From: Gammaproteobacteria bacterium
Lineage (GTDB): Bacteria > Pseudomonadota > Gammaproteobacteria > Xanthomonadales > SZUA-36
Reading direction: 5' to 3'
NCBI GenBank assembly: GCA_021772935.1
Contig: JAJFLA010000056.1
Coordinates: 62,001 to 126,000 of the forward strand
Length of the DNA: 64,000 nt
Shown piece after piece: positions 28,651 through 38,135 of the stretch. Below the pieces are notes generated by a model. It did not search any database, was not told the origin of the DNA, and was given only the letters and a program-made list of their open reading frames with translations. The translations under genes and the position numbers were made by a program. Each line of letters begins with the position of its first letter. The first letter of the stretch is position 1.

Positions 28651-29483
28651 TGCCATTTCCGTTGATTATTGTGCCTGTTTTCAATGCGTTCGATGAACTT
28701 GAAGTTTGTCTGCAGTCAATTACACGTACTGTGTCGTCTGACACGCAGGTATTGCTGATAGACGATGCTTCAAGTGATAAAAGAGTGCGACCTTTGTTAC
28801 GCTCGTGGGTTAATGAAGCACAACCACATCGTCAGTTGCTTGTTCATGAGCAAAACAGGGGGTTTGTTGCAACAGCCAACCATGGTATGCGTTGTGCAGA
28901 AACAGATGTCGTGTTACTTAATTCAGATACTGAAGTTACTAGCGGATGGCTGGATCGTTTGGCCAAATGCCTGGCTTCTGACTTGTCAATCGCCACCGCC
29001 ACGCCCTGGTCCAACAATGGGGAAATTGTTTCTATACCCAGTTTTTGTGTTCCCAATCCTACGCCAGAGAAGCCGGATCTTATTGCAACCACATTGACAT
29101 CCTGTGGCAAGCCACAGTACCCGGATATGCCAACAGCAGTTGGTTTTTGTATGGCAATTTCATTACGTGCGATCAGGCGTGTTGGCCTTTTCGATGAAAC
29201 TACTTTTGGTCGTGGTTATGGTGAAGAAAATGATTTTTGCCAACGTGCTGAGCAAGCTGGTTTACGCAATGTATTGTGTGATGATGCCTACGTGGTTCAC
29301 CATGGAGGGGCATCTTTCGGACCTTTGGGTTTGAAACCAGACGAAAAAAGCATGCAACGTCTGCTAGGCAAGCACCCGGATTATCATCGTAAAGTGAGTG
29401 AGTTTATCCAACAAGATCCGCTGGCAGGCCGTCGAAAGGAAATACTTGATTGTCTTGAACGCGCGGGTGTTGGAATGCGTTAA
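28650..29483 (+). CDS. Family 2 glycosyltransferase
   Basis: 277 aa from ATG 28650, which overlaps the wzt stop (TAATG). GT-A fold: VPVFNAFDELEVCLQSI at the N-terminus, VLLIDDASSD, and the DXD-type motif in VVLLNSDTEV. A GYGEENDFCQRA motif is present in the second half. It probably adds a sugar to the polymer exported by the adjacent ABC system. Donor and linkage cannot be told. Confidence 0.87.
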   Translation: MPFPLIIVPVFNAFDELEVCLQSITRTVSSDTQVLLIDDASSDKRVRPLLRSWVNEAQPHRQLLVHEQNRGFVATANHGMRCAETDVVLLNSDTEVTSGWLDRLAKCLASDLSIATATPWSNNGEIVSIPSFCVPNPTPEKPDLIATTLTSCGKPQYPDMPTAVGFCMAISLRAIRRVGLFDETTFGRGYGEENDFCQRAEQAGLRNVLCDDAYVVHHGGASFGPLGLKPDEKSMQRLLGKHPDYHRKVSEFIQQDPLAGRRKEILDCLERAGVGMR

Positions 29484-29514
29484 AATTACCTTGTCTCAAT
29501 TACGGGTAACGAAT

Positions 29515-30411
29515 GTGTCAGGCTCACTTGAATTTACCGGCGAACGATTCACGCCTGAATGCGAGCGTGAAATTTGGTACGAACATCTCCATCGCTATGC
29601 GCTGGCGGCGCGTTGGTGTGTTAATGCACGCACACTGGATGCGGCATGTGGTGAGGGCTATGGTTCCGCATTGCTGGCGCGTTCGGCGGCATCTGTCGAA
29701 GCCGTGGATGTTTCAGAACATGTCATTGAACATGCCCGGCAACGTTATGGATACCTGGAAAACGTTGGCTTCCACACTGCGAATTGCACAAGTTTGCCTT
29801 TTGCCGATAGTGAATTTGATCGTATCGTTTCATTCGAGACACTGGAGCATCTTGATGCTCATGACGAATTGTTGGCTGAGTTTAAACGTGTTCTTAAACC
29901 GGAAGGTTGTTTGATTCTTTCGTCACCCGACAAGGCCACCTACTCTGACGGGCAAAACACAGTTAACGAATTCCATGTCAAAGAACTCTATCGCGAGGAG
30001 CTCGAGGCGTTGATCGGGCGGCATTTTCCGGTCAGTCACTTGCTTGGTCAGAAACTGATGTTTCATTCATCGATATGGTCAATGGATGGCCTGGACCGGG
30101 TCACACTTGACCAGGTTTCAGAAAATGAACTGATCTCGCCGAAACATATTACCCAGGCACCGATGTATTTTATTGCGATATGTGCGGCAGATCAGGCCAA
30201 CCTGCCAAATTTGAACGGACGGCTGTGGCTTTTTGATGATCGGGATGAATCTGTTTATCAACATTACCAGGGAGAGATCAGGCGCAATATGGCTGCTGGC
30301 GGCATCATAGCCAGGCTGGAAAAGCAACTTGCTGATTTAAAAAATCACTCTGATCAAGTCATTACACCAATGAGAAAATCCTGGTGGCGACGATTTCTGA
30401 GCAAAACCTGA
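29515..30411 (+). CDS. SAM-dependent methyltransferase of the polysaccharide cluster
   Basis: About 298 aa from GTG 29515. The frame stays open upstream but overlaps the glycosyltransferase gene, so the start is uncertain; TTG 29491 is an alternative. Class I methyltransferase motif I is LDAACGEGYGSALLA, with SLPFADSEFDRIVSFETLEH behind it. A coiled, basic tail ends KSWWRRFLSKT. In ABC-type O-antigen systems a terminal methyl group often caps the chain and is read by Wzt, so a capping role is plausible but inferred. Confidence 0.82.
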   Translation: MSGSLEFTGERFTPECEREIWYEHLHRYALAARWCVNARTLDAACGEGYGSALLARSAASVEAVDVSEHVIEHARQRYGYLENVGFHTANCTSLPFADSEFDRIVSFETLEHLDAHDELLAEFKRVLKPEGCLILSSPDKATYSDGQNTVNEFHVKELYREELEALIGRHFPVSHLLGQKLMFHSSIWSMDGLDRVTLDQVSENELISPKHITQAPMYFIAICAADQANLPNLNGRLWLFDDRDESVYQHYQGEIRRNMAAGGIIARLEKQLADLKNHSDQVITPMRKSWWRRFLSKT

Positions 30412-30418
30412 AACAGCT

Positions 30419-31282
30419 ATGACCATAGCTACCATCATTGTTAACTATAATGCCGGTGAGACCCTGCAGCAATGTGTTAATGCCGTGCTGATGAGCACCG
30501 TACCGACGAGTGTCAGTGTGGTGGATAATGCTTCAAGCGACGCCAGTTCGGAAGAACTGCACAAACTGTATGGTAACAAGCAGGGGATTGAATTCTTGTT
30601 TAACCCACGCAACCTTGGTTTTGCCCCCGCGGTGAATGCGGTCGCACGACAACTGAATACCAACTGGGTATTAATACTAAACCCTGATTGCATGCTAGAA
30701 CCCGAAACCCTGGAAAGATTAAAGACGGCTCTTGAGTGTGATCCCCGTGCAGGAATCGCCGGCCCTGCTGTGTACGATGAAAGTGGACAAATTCAACGAG
30801 CCACCGTGCGGCGTTTTCCGGACCCATGGAAATCTCTGTTGGCGACCAGCGGCCTTTGGCGACTGGGTAAGTGGTTTCCTTTTTTTCGTGGTATTGAAGT
30901 TGATGTTACAAAATTGGTGATTGATACGGAAATCTGTGATGCCGTCAGTGGCGCCTGTATGCTTGTCAGACGCACGGCCCTGGAGGCCGTTGGTTTTTTG
31001 GATGAAGCCTATGCCATGCACTGTGAAGACCTGGACCTGATGTATCGCCTCAAAGAACACGGCTGGCACTGCCTTTATGTTCCTCAAGCCAGTTGTGTTC
31101 ATCAGCAGGGTCTTTCCAGTCGTAACCGTCGGACTTGGGTACATTTTCAGAAACATCGTGGTATGGTCAGATTTTTCAGAAAATTCCAGGCGAAAACGAC
31201 GGTTTTTCCGCTTCGCTTACTGGTTTATGCCGGTATCTGGCTCAGGTTTATTGTTTTATGGCCGCTACAACTGATCAAGTGA
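30419..31282 (+). CDS. Family 2 glycosyltransferase (rhamnosyltransferase-like)
   Basis: 287 aa. IIVNYNAGETLQQCVNAV, VSVVDNASSD and LILNPDCMLEPE give the GT-A core and metal-binding motif. MHCEDLDLMYRLKEHGW is the acceptor-side motif typical of WbbL-like rhamnosyltransferases. A hydrophobic C-terminal segment (about 262-285) may associate with the membrane. The gene overlaps the next one by 25 bp. Confidence 0.87.
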   Translation: MTIATIIVNYNAGETLQQCVNAVLMSTVPTSVSVVDNASSDASSEELHKLYGNKQGIEFLFNPRNLGFAPAVNAVARQLNTNWVLILNPDCMLEPETLERLKTALECDPRAGIAGPAVYDESGQIQRATVRRFPDPWKSLLATSGLWRLGKWFPFFRGIEVDVTKLVIDTEICDAVSGACMLVRRTALEAVGFLDEAYAMHCEDLDLMYRLKEHGWHCLYVPQASCVHQQGLSSRNRRTWVHFQKHRGMVRFFRKFQAKTTVFPLRLLVYAGIWLRFIVLWPLQLIK

Positions 31283-32178
31283 AAAAAGCATCTGGCGTGT
31301 TAGTGTTGGGTGCGAGTGGCCAGATCGGGATATTTGCCATTCCACGCTTGGTACGTGCCGGCTTCCGGGTGTTCGCTATCAGTCGCAGCGACCAGCCAAA
31401 ATGGTGTCAGGCACTTGAGCAGGTTGAATGGTTGACCGAGACTGATGCCGTTGAGGCCTCAAAAAACTGTCGGTACTTATTGTCGGCCGGACCAATGGAA
31501 CTTGCTCACAAATTTTTGGCTGTCGGTCCGCAATTACGAACCGCAGTCATATTCAGCAGTAGTAGTGTTGTTAGCAAGCTGGATTCACCAGACCCGGCAG
31601 AAAAACAGCAAATGCGGCGTATGCTCAGAATCGAATCAGAACTCAGGACAATTGCTGAAAAACTTGGGCAGAAACTGGTGTTGTTAAGACCAACCCTTGT
31701 TTATGGTTGCGGACTGGATAGTAACATCAGCAGATTGGCAAATTGGATCCGCCGTTTTGGTTTTATGCCCTTGAATGGTGAGGCAGACGGTTTGCGACAA
31801 CCTGTGCATGCAGACGACTTGGCATCGGTTGCGATAACGGCCTTGCTCAGTGAAAAGGCTTTGCCCCAGGTATTGTCATTAGCTGGCGGTGACACGTTGA
31901 GCTATTCGGATATGGTTAACAAGATATTCGCAGCTTTGGGCAAGCCGGTCAGGGTGATTGGTTTACCGGAGTGGTTGTTTGTATTGTTGGTTCGTCTGGC
32001 AAATACACTCACAAGCAATGCCAACATTAATTGCCAGATGGTCAGAAGACAACAGCTTGACCTGGTGTTCGATGATCAGCAAGCCCGGGTGTTGCTGAAT
32101 TACAAGCCACGTCCGTTTGCCCCGGTTGAAAAGGACTTTTCTCTGCCGGCACACATTCTGGAGCGCCGTCTCCCTTGA
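31258..32178 (+). CDS. NAD(P)-binding epimerase/dehydratase-like protein (extended SDR)
   Basis: 306 aa from ATG 31258, overlapping the glycosyltransferase end by 25 bp. A Rossmann start VLVLGASGQIGIFAIPRLV gives the GxxGxxG motif. A Ser-rich strand (FSSSSVVSKLD) and LLRPTLVYGCGLD follow. The usual YxxxK catalytic pair is not evident after the Ser strand (QQMRRMLRIESEL sits there), so it may bind cofactor without classic epimerase chemistry. It probably serves sugar-nucleotide or glycan metabolism, judging by neighbours. Confidence 0.78.
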   Translation: MAATTDQVKKASGVLVLGASGQIGIFAIPRLVRAGFRVFAISRSDQPKWCQALEQVEWLTETDAVEASKNCRYLLSAGPMELAHKFLAVGPQLRTAVIFSSSSVVSKLDSPDPAEKQQMRRMLRIESELRTIAEKLGQKLVLLRPTLVYGCGLDSNISRLANWIRRFGFMPLNGEADGLRQPVHADDLASVAITALLSEKALPQVLSLAGGDTLSYSDMVNKIFAALGKPVRVIGLPEWLFVLLVRLANTLTSNANINCQMVRRQQLDLVFDDQQARVLLNYKPRPFAPVEKDFSLPAHILERRLP

Positions 32179-32186
32179 GTTCCAGC

Positions 32187-34025
32187 ATGTCGAAATTGCA
32201 CGTAGCGAATGAAAAGCTCAAGCAGGGTAAGGTCGACTCAGCGTTCAGTATGATAAAAGCTGTATTAGAGAATGAGCCGGACCATCTGGATGCCCTGGTG
32301 TTGGCTGGTCAGATTCAACAGGGACAGGGACATCACGAACAGGCGGTGTTTTACCTGCGCAAGGCACTAGACCTCGTACCAGGGCACGCTATTTTGTCTG
32401 CCAATCTGGCCGCGGTGCATCTTGCCCTGGGTCAGCCCAGAGTTGCAGAGCCGTTAGCACGCGCCGCAGTGTCCAGACTGCCTGATCATTTTGGTGCACG
32501 CTTAAATTTCGGCCTGGCCCTGTTCGCACAACGTCGCTACGAATCTTCCCTGACGGAGTTTTCAGCCGCCCTGAAGCTACAGCCGGACAACTTGTTAGCG
32601 CTCAAAGGCATGGCTCATGCCTTACAACGTTCAAAGAAGACCCATTTCAGCACCCGCCTCATGCTGCAAGAGGTGCTGGAGCGATTACCCGGTGACCCGG
32701 AGACGCTGGCCATGTTGGCCGATTCCCATATTCAGAATGCCGAGACGGACAAAGGACTGAGCCTGTTTGAAGAATTGCTGGATTCGGATAAAGACATTTC
32801 AACCGAAGATGGTAGCAGATACTTCGACTCTTACTTGCTTGCGCTGCAATACCGGCAGGAAACAGTAGCAACGGACCTGCTGAAGGCAGGCCACTTGTGG
32901 GCGACAAGGTTTTCACAAAATGAGCCAGTTGGGCTCAGAGTGCACGTTGGCAGGAAATTACGTATTGGCTGGATTTCTCCGCGTTTTTCCGGTGGTCCGG
33001 TCGCTTGTTTCTTATTGCCGGTCATGGAAGCCTTCGACCGTTCTCGAGCAGAGCATTACCTGTACGCGGCGCGATCTCAAGAAGGACCAATTAGTGACAG
33101 ATTCAGGCAACAAGCAGATTTTTGGTGTGAATTGGATGAGCAATCGTCTGATGAGGCAGCGGCACTCATTGCATCTCATGAACTCGACATTCTGGTTGAT
33201 CTTGCAGGTCACTCACCTGGGGGAATGCTGACAAGCCTGTGTCGCCGGCCGGCGATAGTACAGGTTAGCTGGCTTGACTCATTCTGCACCACTGGCAGCC
33301 AACACATCGACGCTTTTTTCAGTGACGCCTACCTGAGTCCGCCGGGAGATGAGAAGTATTTTACTGAAGCCCTGGTGCGGCTTGAGCCAGCACGATTGTG
33401 TTATCGCCCACAGATTCCTGTTCCCCAAGCACCGAGACACATGGGCGAGCCTGGTATCGTTTTTGCCAGCTTCAATCGTCTCAGTAAATTGGGTGACAAA
33501 GTATTGAGGGCCTGGGCAAAGATACTGGATGCTTTACCCGGTTCACGTCTGGTCTTGCGCAATTCAATGTTTGATGACTCACAGGTGTGCAAGGCTTTTT
33601 ATCAACGCTGCGATGATCTGGGTTTGCTCCAGACCCGTGTCCTTGTGCATGGCTATTGTGATTATGCGGAAATTATGGCCTCTTATGCTGATGTGGATAT
33701 AGTGCTCGACCCATTTCCGTTTTCCGGTTGCACGACCACCTGTGATGCCCTGTGGATGGGTGTGCCGATCATCACCCGCGTTGGTTCAACGCTTGTTTCC
33801 CGGCAGAGTGGTGCGATCCTGAACGCGCTTGATTTGGGCAGGTTTGTCACAGAAACCACACCGGACTACATAAATGCCGCCATTGCTCTTGCGCGCAACG
33901 GTGCCAGGCGTTCTGAATTAAGAATTTCATTGCGGCAGATGATGAAAAAAACCTTTGATCCGCAGACATTTTCCGATCACTTGCTGGATCAGCTGGAAAA
34001 ACTAGCCTCACAGAGTCGGGAATAG
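32187..34025 (+). CDS. TPR plus GT41 (SPINDLY/OGT-like) glycosyltransferase
   Basis: 612 aa from ATG 32187; TTG 32175, overlapping the previous stop, is an alternative. TPR repeats fill about 1-230 (ALVLAGQIQQGQGHHEQAVF, AHAILSANLAAVHLALG-like units). The C-terminal half carries GT41 signatures: LRIGWISPRFSGGPVACF, DILVDLAGHSPGG, FNRLSKLGDKVLRAW, DIVLDPFPFSGCTTTCDALW and MGVPIITR. This family adds O-linked GlcNAc or similar sugars to Ser/Thr of proteins. In a polysaccharide cluster it may act on a surface protein. It ends 2 bp from the convergent ettA. Confidence 0.87.
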   Translation: MSKLHVANEKLKQGKVDSAFSMIKAVLENEPDHLDALVLAGQIQQGQGHHEQAVFYLRKALDLVPGHAILSANLAAVHLALGQPRVAEPLARAAVSRLPDHFGARLNFGLALFAQRRYESSLTEFSAALKLQPDNLLALKGMAHALQRSKKTHFSTRLMLQEVLERLPGDPETLAMLADSHIQNAETDKGLSLFEELLDSDKDISTEDGSRYFDSYLLALQYRQETVATDLLKAGHLWATRFSQNEPVGLRVHVGRKLRIGWISPRFSGGPVACFLLPVMEAFDRSRAEHYLYAARSQEGPISDRFRQQADFWCELDEQSSDEAAALIASHELDILVDLAGHSPGGMLTSLCRRPAIVQVSWLDSFCTTGSQHIDAFFSDAYLSPPGDEKYFTEALVRLEPARLCYRPQIPVPQAPRHMGEPGIVFASFNRLSKLGDKVLRAWAKILDALPGSRLVLRNSMFDDSQVCKAFYQRCDDLGLLQTRVLVHGYCDYAEIMASYADVDIVLDPFPFSGCTTTCDALWMGVPIITRVGSTLVSRQSGAILNALDLGRFVTETTPDYINAAIALARNGARRSELRISLRQMMKKTFDPQTFSDHLLDQLEKLASQSRE

Positions 34026-34027
34026 GC

Positions 34028-35701
34028 TCAGGTCGACACTTTTTTATATTTTACCCGCTTTGGGTTCTGAGCTTTATCGCCAATACGGCGCTTTAGATCC
34101 TGTTCGTACTCTGAATAGTTTCCTTCGAACCAGGTCACCATACTATCGCCCTCAAAGGCCAGCATGTGTGTCGCGATTCGGTCGAGGAACCAGCGATCAT
34201 GCGAAATCACAACGGCACAACCCGGGAATTCGAGTAGCGCTTCTTCCAGCGCACGCAGAGTTGCCACGTCCAGGTCGTTAGTGGGCTCATCAAGCAGTAA
34301 CACATTTCCCCCAGAACGTATCAATTTTGCAAGATGAACACGATTTCTTTCACCGCCGGATAGGTCTTTAACCCTTTTCTGCTGGTCGGAGCCACGGAAA
34401 TTAAATCGACTGACATAAGCACGCGACGGTATTTCGAAGTGGCCTACGCTAACGGTTTCCTGACCATCCGAAACTTCTTCCCAGACGGTTTTGTCTCCAT
34501 CCAGGCTGTCACGACTCTGGTCAACATAGGCAAGCTCAACCGTAGAACCCAGGGTAATCTGACCGCTATCCGGGACTTCAACACCCGTCAGCATTTTGAA
34601 CAATGTTGTCTTACCAGCACCGTTGCCACCGATAACACCAACGATGCCACCGCGAGGCAGGTTAAAGCTCAGGTTTGAGATGAGCAACCGGTCACCAAAG
34701 CCTTTGCTAACATTTTCGACCTCAATAACCTGGTCTCCCAGGCGTGGCCCGGGTGGAATATAAATCTCACGCGTCTCGTTCTGCTTTTGGTAATCACGAC
34801 TGTTGAGCTCTTCGAATCGTTGTAGCCTGGCTTTACTCTTGGCGCGTCGGCCTTTCGGGTTTGACCGCACCCATTCCAGCTCTTCACGAATAGCTCGCTG
34901 GTGGGCTTTTTCACTGCGTTCTTCATGTTGAAGGCGTTTTTCTTTCTGCTCCAGCCATGATGAATAGTTACCTTTCCAGGGTATACCGTATCCTCGGTCC
35001 AGTTCGAGTATCCACTCGGCGGCATTGTCGAGAAAATAGCGGTCATGGGTGACCGCTACGACGGTACCGGGGAAGTCAGTCAGGAACCGTTCCAGCCAGG
35101 CTACAGATTCTGCGTCAAGGTGATTGGTAGGTTCATCCAGTAACAACATATCGGGGCTCGCCAGCAATAAGCGGCACAGGGCGACACGTCGTTTTTCACC
35201 ACCTGACAGGTGAGCAATTTTTGCATCCCACGGCGGTAGGCGCAAAGCATCAGCTGCTACCTCCAACGTGCGTTCCAGTTCCCAACCGTTGCTCGCTTCA
35301 ATGGCTTCTTGTAAATCCGCCTGCTGCTGCAGCAGGGAATTCATTTCTTCGTCACCCATGGGTTCGGCAAACTTGAGACTGATTGCGTCAAAGTTCTGCA
35401 ACAGATCCCTGATTTCAGCCACACCTTGTTCTACTGTTTCGCGCACCGTGATCTCATCAATAAGTTTCGGTTCCTGCGGTAGATACCCAATGCGAATGCC
35501 AGCCTGGGGGCGGGCTTCACCCTCAATATCTTTGTCCAAACCCGCCATGATGCGCAGCACGGTTGATTTGCCGGCGCCGTTAAGTCCGAGAACGCCAATT
35601 TTGGCACCTGGGTAGAAAGACAGCGAGATGTCTTTGATGATGGTGCGATTGGGCTGCACGGTCTTGCTCACGCCAATCATGGTGTATATATACTGGGCCA
35701 T
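34028..35701 (-). CDS. ettA: Energy-dependent translational throttle protein EttA (ABC-F)
   Basis: 557 aa with two ABC cassettes and no membrane segments: Walker [17 protein letters not shown] and [14 protein letters not shown], signatures [11 protein letters not shown] and [11 protein letters not shown], and [16 protein letters not shown]. The linker between the cassettes is rich in Arg/Lys ([17 protein letters not shown]). EttA binds the ribosomal E site and senses the ATP/ADP ratio. The N-terminus ([15 protein letters not shown]) matches EttA closely. It is transcribed toward the polysaccharide cluster and is not part of it. Confidence 0.95.
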   Translation of the reverse strand: MAQYIYTMIGVSKTVQPNRTIIKDISLSFYPGAKIGVLGLNGAGKSTVLRIMAGLDKDIEGEARPQAGIRIGYLPQEPKLIDEITVRETVEQGVAEIRDLLQNFDAISLKFAEPMGDEEMNSLLQQQADLQEAIEASNGWELERTLEVAADALRLPPWDAKIAHLSGGEKRRVALCRLLLASPDMLLLDEPTNHLDAESVAWLERFLTDFPGTVVAVTHDRYFLDNAAEWILELDRGYGIPWKGNYSSWLEQKEKRLQHEERSEKAHQRAIREELEWVRSNPKGRRAKSKARLQRFEELNSRDYQKQNETREIYIPPGPRLGDQVIEVENVSKGFGDRLLISNLSFNLPRGGIVGVIGGNGAGKTTLFKMLTGVEVPDSGQITLGSTVELAYVDQSRDSLDGDKTVWEEVSDGQETVSVGHFEIPSRAYVSRFNFRGSDQQKRVKDLSGGERNRVHLAKLIRSGGNVLLLDEPTNDLDVATLRALEEALLEFPGCAVVISHDRWFLDRIATHMLAFEGDSMVTWFEGNYSEYEQDLKRRIGDKAQNPKRVKYKKVST

Positions 35702-35796
35702 GGTTATTTCTCGATGAAGTCTGAGGCGGAATTATCCTTCAAGACAAGCAAAGGAGCCAGCACCAAGCCCTGACATTGTTCATCATTCATCGAAAC

Positions 35797-35809
35797 CTAG
35801 TGTAGTGTC
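35797..35809 (+). repeat. Solo end matching the family-A element
   Basis: CTAGTGTAGTGTC is identical to the first 13 bp of the element at 5164. The sequence then diverges (CTGTATTAAGAG), and no opposite end was found before glyA. It may be a remnant or the end of a related element. The 324-bp gap between ettA and glyA otherwise holds the hairpin below and an AT-rich glyA leader. Confidence 0.5.
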
Positions 35810-35830
35810 CTGTATTAAGAGATACCGTCA

Positions 35831-35848
35831 TCCCGGCGAAAGCCGGGA
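35831..35848. repeat. REP-like hairpin CCCGGC-GAAA-GCCGGG
   Basis: TCCCGGC (35831-35837), a GAAA tetraloop and GCCGGGA (35842-35848), preceded by GTCA and followed by ACCCCA. This short GC palindrome type is scattered between genes in many proteobacteria. Only one clear copy was seen in this window. Confidence 0.6.
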
Positions 35849-36025
35849 ACCCCACTCGTTTCCCATAATCTCAATAAGGGTCTCATTTTCAGCATGGCGG
35901 GAGCGTGACAAGATCTTGGCTACTGCTGAGATGGTGGTGTGAATAACCAAGCAGGTAGGATCGTGGACCTGCGTAATGATAGAATTAGGGGTTATATCTT
36001 CACATTACCCTACACAGGAAAAGAC

Positions 36026-37282
36026 ATGTTTGACGACAGTTTTGGCATTGAAGAATTCGATAGCGAATTAGCAGCGGCCATTGCCCGCGAACAGCAACGG
36101 CAGGAAGACCATGTTGAACTGATCGCTTCCGAGAATTATGTCAGCCCAAGAGTGTTGGAAGCACAAGGCTCAGTTTTGACCAACAAATATGCCGAAGGCT
36201 ATCCAGGTCGACGTTATTACGGTGGTTGTGAGCATGTTGATATCGCTGAAAGTCTGGCGCAAGACAGGGCAAAACAATTGTTCGGGGCGCACTATGCCAA
36301 TGTGCAACCGCATTCGGGCTCTCAGGCCAATGCTGCCGCATACCTGGCACTGATAAATCCAGGTGACACATTGCTGGGGATGGACCTTTCTCACGGGGGG
36401 CACCTTACCCATGGTTCCAAGGTGAATTTCTCTGGTCGTTTGTTTAACGCCGTGTCTTACGGGCTCAATGAAGAAACCGGTCTGGTCGACTACGATCAAA
36501 TGCAACAGATTGCGCTGGAGCATAAGCCACGATTGTTGATAGGTGGGTTTTCAGCTTATTCCCGAATTATGGACTGGGCAAAGATGCGCGAGATTGCCGA
36601 TTCCGTGGGTGCATATTTTCTGGTTGATATGGCACACATTGCCGGCTTGGTCGCTACTGACTTGTATCCAAGCCCGCTGCCACACGCGCATGTCGTTACC
36701 TCTACAACACACAAAACTCTGCGTGGACCCAGAGGCGGCATCATTCTTGCTCAGGAAGACGAGGCCATCCAGAAAAGACTGAACTCGCTGGTATTCCCCG
36801 GAACCCAGGGTGGTCCCCTAATGCATGTGATTGCCGCCAAGGCAGTGGCATTCAAAGAAGCGCTGCAACCAGGGTTCAAACAATATCAACAACAGGTTGT
36901 CGACAATGCTAAAGCGATGGCAGAAGTTTTGATTGACCGCGGTTACCGTATCGTATCTGGTGGTACTGACAACCACCTGTTTCTGGTTGATTTGATTGGC
37001 CGTGAATATACGGGTAAGCAAGCAGAGGAAGCACTGGGCAAGGTGTCGATTACAGTTAACAAAAATACTGTACCTGGGGAGCCACGTTCACCATTCGTTA
37101 CGAGTGGTTTGCGATTGGGTACACCGGCAGTTACCACACGAGGGTTCAGCGTGAACGACTGCCAAAACCTGGCGAGCATTATATGTGATGTTCTCGATCA
37201 TATTGATGACCCGATAACGGCGGCCACCGCGCTCGAAGCAACGAGCAAGCTGTGCCGCAACCACCCTGTATACCGGCGTTGA
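36026..37282 (+). CDS. glyA: Serine hydroxymethyltransferase
   Basis: 418 aa from ATG 36026, with CAGGAAAA upstream; the open frame extends to 35939 but the extra 29 residues are not SHMT-like. PLP-dependent fold: [42 protein letters not shown], and the PLP-lysine motif [15 protein letters not shown]. It converts serine and THF to glycine and methylene-THF. Its position before nrdR and ribD is conserved in Gammaproteobacteria. Confidence 0.96.
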   Translation: MFDDSFGIEEFDSELAAAIAREQQRQEDHVELIASENYVSPRVLEAQGSVLTNKYAEGYPGRRYYGGCEHVDIAESLAQDRAKQLFGAHYANVQPHSGSQANAAAYLALINPGDTLLGMDLSHGGHLTHGSKVNFSGRLFNAVSYGLNEETGLVDYDQMQQIALEHKPRLLIGGFSAYSRIMDWAKMREIADSVGAYFLVDMAHIAGLVATDLYPSPLPHAHVVTSTTHKTLRGPRGGIILAQEDEAIQKRLNSLVFPGTQGGPLMHVIAAKAVAFKEALQPGFKQYQQQVVDNAKAMAEVLIDRGYRIVSGGTDNHLFLVDLIGREYTGKQAEEALGKVSITVNKNTVPGEPRSPFVTSGLRLGTPAVTTRGFSVNDCQNLASIICDVLDHIDDPITAATALEATSKLCRNHPVYRR

Positions 37283-37316
37283 AAGTGGCAATACAGAATA
37301 GCGCCTTATAGGAGTA

Positions 37317-37586
37317 CTAGTGCTTCTTCAACGTGATAATTACGGATGCAGTTGGTTTGTCAGTGTTCATGGCAAGATGCAGCTCGCAGGTAATGGCCAT
37401 AGTCCTTGGCAAGAGGTGCAGAGCCGTCCATGGGCACTGACAAACCAACCCGCAGGGCGCTCCTGTGGGCTTCCGCCGCTGCGTTGCAGTGCTTGTAAAG
37501 GACCAGCCATTCACTGCACACTGTGCCTTGCTGCGAAACCCCGCAGGAGCGCTGCACCCGCAATTATCACATTGAAGGAGCACTAA
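37317..37586. mobile_element. 270-bp MITE-like element, family B, copy 1
   Basis: Terminal inverted repeats CTAGTGCTTCTTCAACGTGA... (37317) and ...TCACATTGAAGGAGCACTAA (ending 37586) match at about 24 of 27 positions. Inside are a long hairpin (GTTGGTTTGTCAGTG 37351-37365 with its perfect complement 37435-37449) and a second one (37457-37469 with 37539-37551, 12/13). It is closely similar to 46327-46597 over its full length. Frames open across it are not convincing genes. Its right end supplies the GAAGGAG in front of nrdR. Confidence 0.8.
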
Positions 37587-37591
37587 TCACG

Positions 37592-38092
37592 ATGTGGTGT
37601 CCTTTTTGCAATCATGATGATACCCGGGTCGTGGACTCCCGGGTAACCGGTGACGGTATGCAAATCCGGCGCCGACGTGAATGTGCCAGTTGTACTTCTC
37701 GCTTTAATACTTATGAAACACCGGAACTGGTAGCACCCCGGGTGATTAAGTCAGGTGGCATCCGCGAGGCTTTTTCAGAAGAAAAGTTGCGTAACGGTAT
37801 GCTCAGGGCGCTTGAAAAAAGACCGGTTAAAACCCGTGAGATTGAGCGTGCCATACGTGTGCTGTTACGAGAAATTCGCAGTGTTGAAGAGGCGGAAATA
37901 CCCAGTAGCCTGATCGGTGAGTGGGTGATGCGCGAGCTGAGCGAGTTGGATCAGGTCGCTTATGTCCGGTTTGCTTCTGTTTATCGCAGGTTCGAAGATG
38001 TACAGGCTTTTCGTGATGAGATTGAACGGCTGGAAAGAGAGAGTCCAGGTCGTTTGGATAAACGACAGATTTCCTTGCTGAAGGAGCACTAG
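37592..38092 (+). CDS. nrdR: Transcriptional repressor NrdR
   Basis: 166 aa from ATG 37592. The N-terminus WCPFCNHDDTRVVDSR and RRRRECASCTSRFNTYE gives the four-Cys zinc ribbon, and an ATP-cone follows (about 46-140). NrdR represses ribonucleotide reductase genes in response to ATP/dATP. An in-frame extension to 37523 is element sequence and is rejected. GAAGGAG at 37574-37580 is the right end of the family-B element, and only 5 bp separate the element from the ATG. The C-terminal tail (RLDKRQISLLKEH) is longer than usual, and its last codons resemble the same element end. Confidence 0.94.
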   Translation: MWCPFCNHDDTRVVDSRVTGDGMQIRRRRECASCTSRFNTYETPELVAPRVIKSGGIREAFSEEKLRNGMLRALEKRPVKTREIERAIRVLLREIRSVEEAEIPSSLIGEWVMRELSELDQVAYVRFASVYRRFEDVQAFRDEIERLERESPGRLDKRQISLLKEH

Positions 38093-38125
38093 TGCCAGCA
38101 GAACCTCCAGTAATCGCATTGAAGG
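38081..38125. repeat. Short family-B end remnants between nrdR and ribD
   Basis: GAAGGAGCACTAG (38080-38092) at the nrdR stop is identical to the right-end motif of the family-B element. GTAATCGCATTGAAGGAG about 20 bp later resembles it too. The piece CTAGTGC...GAAGGAG could be a deleted copy of about 40 bp. The resemblance covers only 13-18 bp each, so chance or ribosome-site convergence is possible. Confidence 0.35.
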
Positions 38126-38135
38126 AGTAGGTGTA

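Noticed and set aside
37320-37586. 88-aa open frames on both strands within the family-B element, and the similar one at 46304-46597
   Set aside because: They follow from the palindromic, GC-balanced element. The two copies differ by frame-changing indels, so the proteins diverge where the DNA does not.
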